Assembly: GCF_019042275.1 (NCBI RefSeq)
Contig: NZ_JAHQCW010000034.1
Coordinates: 1 to 64,000 of the forward strand
Source: Diplocloster agilis
Lineage (GTDB): Bacteria > Bacillota > Clostridia > Lachnospirales > Lachnospiraceae
DNA: 64,000 bases
Reading direction: 5' to 3'
Under the pieces are notes generated by a model. The model was not told where the DNA came from, made no database searches, and saw only the letters and a list, made by a program, of their open reading frames with translations. The stretch's first letter is position 1. Every line of letters begins with the position of its first letter. Of this stretch, positions 60,093-64,000 are shown piece by piece. The translations under genes and the position numbers were made by a program.

Positions 60093-62237
60093 ATGAAAGG
60101 TGGATTTACTTTGCCCGGAGAGGCAGGCTATGAGAAGCTGACCCTACAGATGGCTGAAAAATGGGGAGCGGATGTGATCCGGGACAGTGACGGGACGACT
60201 CTGTCCCAGGAGATACTGGATGCGGGCTACGGAATCTATTCCACCGTCTGTGTTATCCGGGATCATAACGACTGGGTCGGAAAACACCCGGATATGCAGC
60301 AGCAGACGTTTTTGATGAGCGATCCGAAAATGGCGGATCACGATCAGCTGGCAATCCGGCCGCTGGAGGGGTATTTCGAAGAACAATTCCGAATTAACGA
60401 TTCGGAGGAATCCCTTGTCTGGTGGCAGGTTTTTGACCGGACGGCGGACAGGGAAGTTCCCGGGGAGTCCTGGAGCTATGATAAGGAGAAACGGACATTA
60501 TTTATTACAAATGCAATACCCTGGCATATATACACGGTAAATTTTCTGGCCTACCGTATCTGGGAAGAGATCTCCATGTATAACCATACCACGAACCATT
60601 GGGATAAGGAACATCTCATGCAGATCGATCCCAGATATCCGCAGGTACAGGAATATCTGCTCAAATGGATGGAAAATTGGTGCGAGGCACACCCGGCCAC
60701 CACAGTAGTGCGCTTTACATCGATGTTCTATAACTTTGTCTGGATCTGGGGCCAGGATGAGCGGCGCAGGAACCGGTTTACGGACTGGGGGTCTTATGAC
60801 TTTACCGTAAGCCCAGCGGCTCTGCGGGAATTTGAGCAGAATCACGGTTATCGGATCACTTCCGAGGACTTTATCAATAAAGGACGGCTGCATGTGACCC
60901 ATATGCCACCGGACGAAAAGAAGAAGGACTGGATGGACTTTGTGAACGATTTTGTGGTGGAGTTCGGCAGCCGGCTGGTGGATGTGGTACACAGATATGG
61001 AAAACAGGCCTATGTATTTTACGATGACAGCTGGGTAGGGGTGGAACCTTATCATAAACGGTTTTCCCAGTTTCGGTTTGACGGCATTATCAAAGCGGTC
61101 TTTTCCGGTTATGAGGTACGGCTGTCGGCGGGGGTTCCCGTTCAGACCCATGAGATCAGGCTGCATCCCTATCTGTTCCCCACCGGTCTGGGAGGGGAAG
61201 AGCAATTTATTGGAAATGGGGACCCCACCAGAAAGGCCAAGGAGTTCTGGACGAATGTGCGCCGCGCCCTGCTCCGGGAGCCGGTGGAACGGATCGGGCT
61301 GGGGGGATATCTCCATCTGACGGAACCGTATCCGGATTTTTGCGACTATATCGGCCAGGTGGTGGATGAATTCCGAAGAATACGGTCCTATCATCAGGCC
61401 GGCCGTCCATATTGTCTGAAACCCAGAGTGGCGGTACTGCACAGCTGGGGCAGCCTCCGGCCGTGGACGCTATCCGGCCATTTTCATGAGACCTTCATGC
61501 ATGATCTGATCCACGTCAACGAGAGCCTGTCCGGCCTGCCGTTCGAGGTCTCCTTTCTTAACTTCGACGACGTGAGGGGCGGAGCGCTTAAAAATGTGGA
61601 TGTGGTGATCAATGCGGGCTATGCCGGTTCTGCGTGGAGCGGCGGGGATGCTTGGAAAGACGAAAAGCTGCTGGAACAGGTATTTCAGTGGGTCTATGAA
61701 GGAGGCGCTGTCATCGGAATTGGGGAACCCTCCGCAGTGGAGGGCTATGCCGATTATTTCCGCCTGGCGCCTGTTCTGGGAGTGGATATGGATACCGGAG
61801 CCAAGGTCTGCCACGGGAAATGGCAGTTTGAGATCACGCCGGTGCCGGGCCTGCTCCCGGGAGGCTGCGGGATCAGCCCGCGGCCCAAACGGTACCTGAC
61901 GGATCCAGACACGAAGGTTCTAATGGCCTTTGGGGAGGAACCGGTGCTGGCAGCCCATGCGTTCGGAAAGGGAAAAGGAATCTATCTGGCATCCTACGAG
62001 ATTACCCCTGAAAATACGAGGCTGCTACAGAATCTGATCCTGTATGCGGCCGGGCAGGAATGGAATCAGCCATATCTCACCGATAATCCACAGACGGAAT
62101 GCACGTATTTTCCCGACAGCCATGTGCTGGCGGTTATCAACAACAGTCCGGCTGCGCAGAACACCAGGATTGCCACCCGCGATGGGAACGTGGAACTGCG
62201 TCTGGCGGGGTTTGAATCCAGATATTTGGAGATTTAG
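60093..62237 (+). CDS. GH112 1,3-beta-galactosyl-N-acetylhexosamine phosphorylase type
   Basis: A 714-residue cytoplasmic phosphorylase. Family GH112 enzymes cleave lacto-N-biose, galacto-N-biose or galactosyl-rhamnose with phosphate to galactose-1-P and the acceptor sugar. The catalytic Asp is in YVFYDDSWVGVEPY (Asp311/312), the expected position. DHNDWVGKHPDMQQQTFLMSD, WWQVFDR and RVAVLHSWGSLRPW are family blocks. GGGAGG precedes the ATG. It closes the transporter/two-component operon. The acceptor (GlcNAc, GalNAc or rhamnose) is not resolved; nagBA on the other side of the element favours a HexNAc. Confidence 0.88.
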   Translation: MKGGFTLPGEAGYEKLTLQMAEKWGADVIRDSDGTTLSQEILDAGYGIYSTVCVIRDHNDWVGKHPDMQQQTFLMSDPKMADHDQLAIRPLEGYFEEQFRINDSEESLVWWQVFDRTADREVPGESWSYDKEKRTLFITNAIPWHIYTVNFLAYRIWEEISMYNHTTNHWDKEHLMQIDPRYPQVQEYLLKWMENWCEAHPATTVVRFTSMFYNFVWIWGQDERRRNRFTDWGSYDFTVSPAALREFEQNHGYRITSEDFINKGRLHVTHMPPDEKKKDWMDFVNDFVVEFGSRLVDVVHRYGKQAYVFYDDSWVGVEPYHKRFSQFRFDGIIKAVFSGYEVRLSAGVPVQTHEIRLHPYLFPTGLGGEEQFIGNGDPTRKAKEFWTNVRRALLREPVERIGLGGYLHLTEPYPDFCDYIGQVVDEFRRIRSYHQAGRPYCLKPRVAVLHSWGSLRPWTLSGHFHETFMHDLIHVNESLSGLPFEVSFLNFDDVRGGALKNVDVVINAGYAGSAWSGGDAWKDEKLLEQVFQWVYEGGAVIGIGEPSAVEGYADYFRLAPVLGVDMDTGAKVCHGKWQFEITPVPGLLPGGCGISPRPKRYLTDPDTKVLMAFGEEPVLAAHAFGKGKGIYLASYEITPENTRLLQNLILYAAGQEWNQPYLTDNPQTECTYFPDSHVLAVINNSPAAQNTRIATRDGNVELRLAGFESRYLEI

Positions 62238-62249
62238 AGGATTGGTATG

Positions 62250-62321
62250 ACGTGATTCATTCCCGGGTTTGGAGGCTCTTGACCGGCGGACGCGAAGTTC
62301 TCCGGTCAGCCTGAACCCGGA
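62250..62321. ncRNA. Candidate structured RNA element, copy 2
   Basis: Homologous to 10-80. The outer helix pairs CCGGGTTTGG (62263-62272) with CTGAACCCGG (62311-62320, two G-U pairs). The middle helix pairs TGACCGG (62280-62286) with CCGGTCA (62302-62308). The inner hairpin is GGAC-GCGAA-GTTC. GGAGGCTCTTG is shared with copy 1. Helix bases differ between copies while pairing is kept. Located after the GH112 stop. Confidence 0.5.
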
Positions 62322-62521
62322 TTTTAGGTAATTCTCACCACGGACTTTCCGGAACTTATAACCCACCCTTCCCGGAACTTTCCCGCTGCCTTCCAGCAAA
62401 TTAGTACTTGACTCTCCGGGTAAAATGTTGTATTGTATTTGCGATGATAACATTTGCCCTTCAGGTATATGGATATACTTTAAGGAACTGGAAGCAGAAT
62501 AATTTCATATAGAGTATATTT
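62322..62521 (+). other. Intergenic region before the SAM riboswitch
   Basis: About 200 bases without a supported gene. AT-rich near 62490-62520 (CATATAGAGTATATTT), presumably the metK promoter zone; no clean -35/-10 pair was settled. Confidence 0.4.
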
Positions 62522-62619
62522 CTCTTATTCAGAGTGGTGGAGGTACATAGGGCCTGTGAAACCCGGCAACCCCTAGCGATAGGAAGGTGCCAACCTGAGC
62601 GAGTAATCGAACGATAAGG
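62522..62619 (+). ncRNA. SAM-I (S-box) riboswitch
   Basis: The conserved S-box core is present in order: CAGAGTGGTGGAGG, GGCCTGTGAAACCCGGCAACC, AAGGTGCCAACCTGAGC, then GATAAG closing helix P1 with CTTAT at 62523-62527. It senses S-adenosylmethionine and lies upstream of metK with a terminator between, the usual repression arrangement. Confidence 0.95.
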
Positions 62620-62643
62620 GGATTTGATTATCAATTTGTCGAG

Positions 62644-62668
62644 TCCGCTTTTGCGGATTTTTTTTTAT
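62644..62668 (+). terminator. Riboswitch expression-platform terminator
   Basis: TCCGC (62644-62648) pairs with GCGGA (62653-62657) and is followed by nine T residues. It forms when SAM is bound, stopping transcription before metK. Confidence 0.85.
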
Positions 62669-62723
62669 TCAACGGTAAGTTTTAAGTAAACCGGCCAAGG
62701 CCGGATCATCCAAAGGAGGAAAC

Positions 62724-63914
62724 ATGATGGAAAAAAGACTATTTACGTCTGAATCTGTAACTGAGGGACATCCCGACAAGATCTGCGACCAGATCTCTGA
62801 TGCGATCCTGGATGCGCTGATGGCAAAGGACCCCATGAGCCGGGTGGCCTGCGAGACAGCTACCACCACAGGACTTGTACTGGTAATGGGAGAGATCACG
62901 ACGGAAGCTTATGTGGATATTCAGAAAATCGTGAGAGATACGGTACGGGAGATTGGATACACCCGTGGTAAATATGGATTTGACGCGGACAACTGCGCGG
63001 TTGTGGTCGCTCTGGATGAACAGTCCAGCGATATCGCCCTGGGCGTGGACAAGGCTCTGGAGGCAAAGGAACATAAGATGAGCGACGCGCAGATCGAGGC
63101 CATCGGCGCCGGGGATCAGGGTATGATGTTCGGATATGCTACCGATGAGACCGAAGAACTGATGCCTTATCCCATCGCTCTGGCTCATAAGCTGGCTCTC
63201 CAGCTGACGAAGGTCAGAAAAGACGGAACCCTTACGTATCTGCGGCCCGATGGTAAGACTCAGGTTACGGTGGAATATGACGAGGAGGGCAAACCGATTC
63301 GCCTGGATGCCGTCGTACTGTCTACCCAGCATGATGAGAAGGTATCTCAGGAACAGATACACGAAGATATTAAAAAATATGTATTTGACGTAATTCTGCC
63401 TCAGGAAATGGTGGATGAGAATACGAAGTTCTTTATCAATCCCACGGGACGTTTCGTAATCGGCGGACCTCACGGCGACAGCGGACTGACCGGCCGGAAA
63501 ATTATAGTCGACACCTACGGCGGATATGCCCGTCACGGCGGCGGCGCTTTCTCCGGAAAAGACTGCACGAAGGTGGACCGCTCCGCGGCCTACGCTGCCC
63601 GCTATGTGGCTAAGAATATCGTAGCCGCAGGCCTGGCGAAAAAGTGCGAGATCCAGTTGTCCTATGCCATCGGCGTGGCGCAGCCCACATCCGTTATGGT
63701 GGATACCTTCGGAACCGGCAAAGTATCCGATGAGAAGCTGGTAGATATCATCCGCGAGAATTTTGACCTTCGTCCCGCCGGCATTATCAAGATGCTGGAT
63801 CTGAGACGTCCGATTTACAAACAGACAGCGGCCTACGGACATTTTGGAAGAAATGACCTGGATCTGCCTTGGGAGAAACTGGATAAAACAGATCTTCTGA
63901 AAAAGTATCTGTAA
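62724..63914 (+). CDS. metK: S-adenosylmethionine synthetase
   Basis: A 396-residue enzyme making SAM from methionine and ATP. The signature blocks are [32 protein letters not shown] and [27 protein letters not shown] precedes ATGATG at 62724; the second ATG at 62727 is also possible. It is controlled by the SAM-I riboswitch 100 bases upstream. Confidence 0.98.
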   Translation: MMEKRLFTSESVTEGHPDKICDQISDAILDALMAKDPMSRVACETATTTGLVLVMGEITTEAYVDIQKIVRDTVREIGYTRGKYGFDADNCAVVVALDEQSSDIALGVDKALEAKEHKMSDAQIEAIGAGDQGMMFGYATDETEELMPYPIALAHKLALQLTKVRKDGTLTYLRPDGKTQVTVEYDEEGKPIRLDAVVLSTQHDEKVSQEQIHEDIKKYVFDVILPQEMVDENTKFFINPTGRFVIGGPHGDSGLTGRKIIVDTYGGYARHGGGAFSGKDCTKVDRSAAYAARYVAKNIVAAGLAKKCEIQLSYAIGVAQPTSVMVDTFGTGKVSDEKLVDIIRENFDLRPAGIIKMLDLRRPIYKQTAAYGHFGRNDLDLPWEKLDKTDLLKKYL

Positions 63915-63938
63915 AATATTCGTTTGAGTCAGATATAT

Positions 63939-63975
63939 CTGTCCGGCAGCGTTTTTGACTGCCGGACAGTTTTTT
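63939..63975 (+). terminator. metK terminator
   Basis: CTGTCCGGCAG (63939-63949) and CTGCCGGACAG (63959-63969), loop CGTTTTTGA, followed by six T residues. The AAAGTGCGC repeat (about 63971 to the window end) follows directly. Confidence 0.9.
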
Positions 63976-64000
63976 ATTCCACTGGAAAGTGCGCCTATGA

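Noticed and set aside
1-64000. CRISPR array, rRNA or tRNA genes
   Set aside because: I saw no regular spaced repeats, no rRNA blocks and no convincing tRNA cloverleaf in the window.

Overview
The window looks like a chromosomal segment of a gut Clostridia/Lachnospiraceae-type Firmicute. The basis is strong AGGAGG-type ribosome binding sites, a SAM-I riboswitch before metK, YesM/AraC-type two-component control of a sugar ABC transporter, and an integrated Tn1549-like conjugative element. The species cannot be named from the sequence alone.

Left chromosomal arm (1-14.2 kb). This arm holds an NhaC-family antiporter, a convergent M20 peptidase, a nagB-nagA amino-sugar operon on the minus strand, a nucleotidyltransferase, galE and an uncharacterised membrane protein. 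A short AT-rich island (8.3-11.1 kb) follows. It carries decayed coding scraps and a compact operon of an XRE repressor, an ImmA/IrrE-type metalloprotease and a PIN-like protein, with a clear promoter and operator. A 936-residue GH2-type glycosidase closes the arm.

Integrative and conjugative element (about 14.2-52.6 kb). Its backbone is Tn1549/CTn-like: replication/HTH protein, DUF5348, PcfB, VirD4, Maff2, TrbL-like, MT-A70 methylase, PrgI, VirB4, NlpC/P60 hydrolase, DUF4315, DUF4366, TopB, a giant YodL/ArdC-type polyprotein, TTRAP, MobC and relaxase, then sigma factor, HTH, excisionase and tyrosine integrase. It has collected other insertions. A 2.5-kb group II intron splits virD4 just after the Walker A motif, and splicing restores the frame. 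Two 112-bp MITE-like repeats bracket a methyltransferase/DUF6050 pair. A roughly 10-kb cargo encodes an AraC regulator, an ECF transporter (S, T and a fused double ATPase), a heterodimeric exporter-fold ABC pair resembling siderophore importers, and a DtxR-family regulator. An IS110 transposase sits between ecfT and ecfA. Two copies of a shared inverted-repeat site (TAGTTAG-N5-GCTAAC) precede araC and the ECF operon and are plausible DtxR- or AraC-type operators. A roughly 100-bp oriT-like repeat occurs in inverted orientation upstream of mobC and upstream of the giant protein gene.

Right chromosomal arm (52.6-64 kb). A carbohydrate ABC importer (lipoprotein plus two permeases), an SGNH hydrolase, a response regulator, a sensor kinase and a GH112 galactosyl-hexosamine phosphorylase form one apparent operon. 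A SAM-I riboswitch and metK follow. Together with nagBA, the nucleotidyltransferase, galE and the GH2 enzyme on the other side of the element, the chromosome reads as a locus for galactose/N-acetylhexosamine glycans of the mucin or milk type, with the conjugative element inserted in its middle. Two homologous structured-RNA-like segments, at the left edge and after the GH112 gene, are not explained by any annotated gene.
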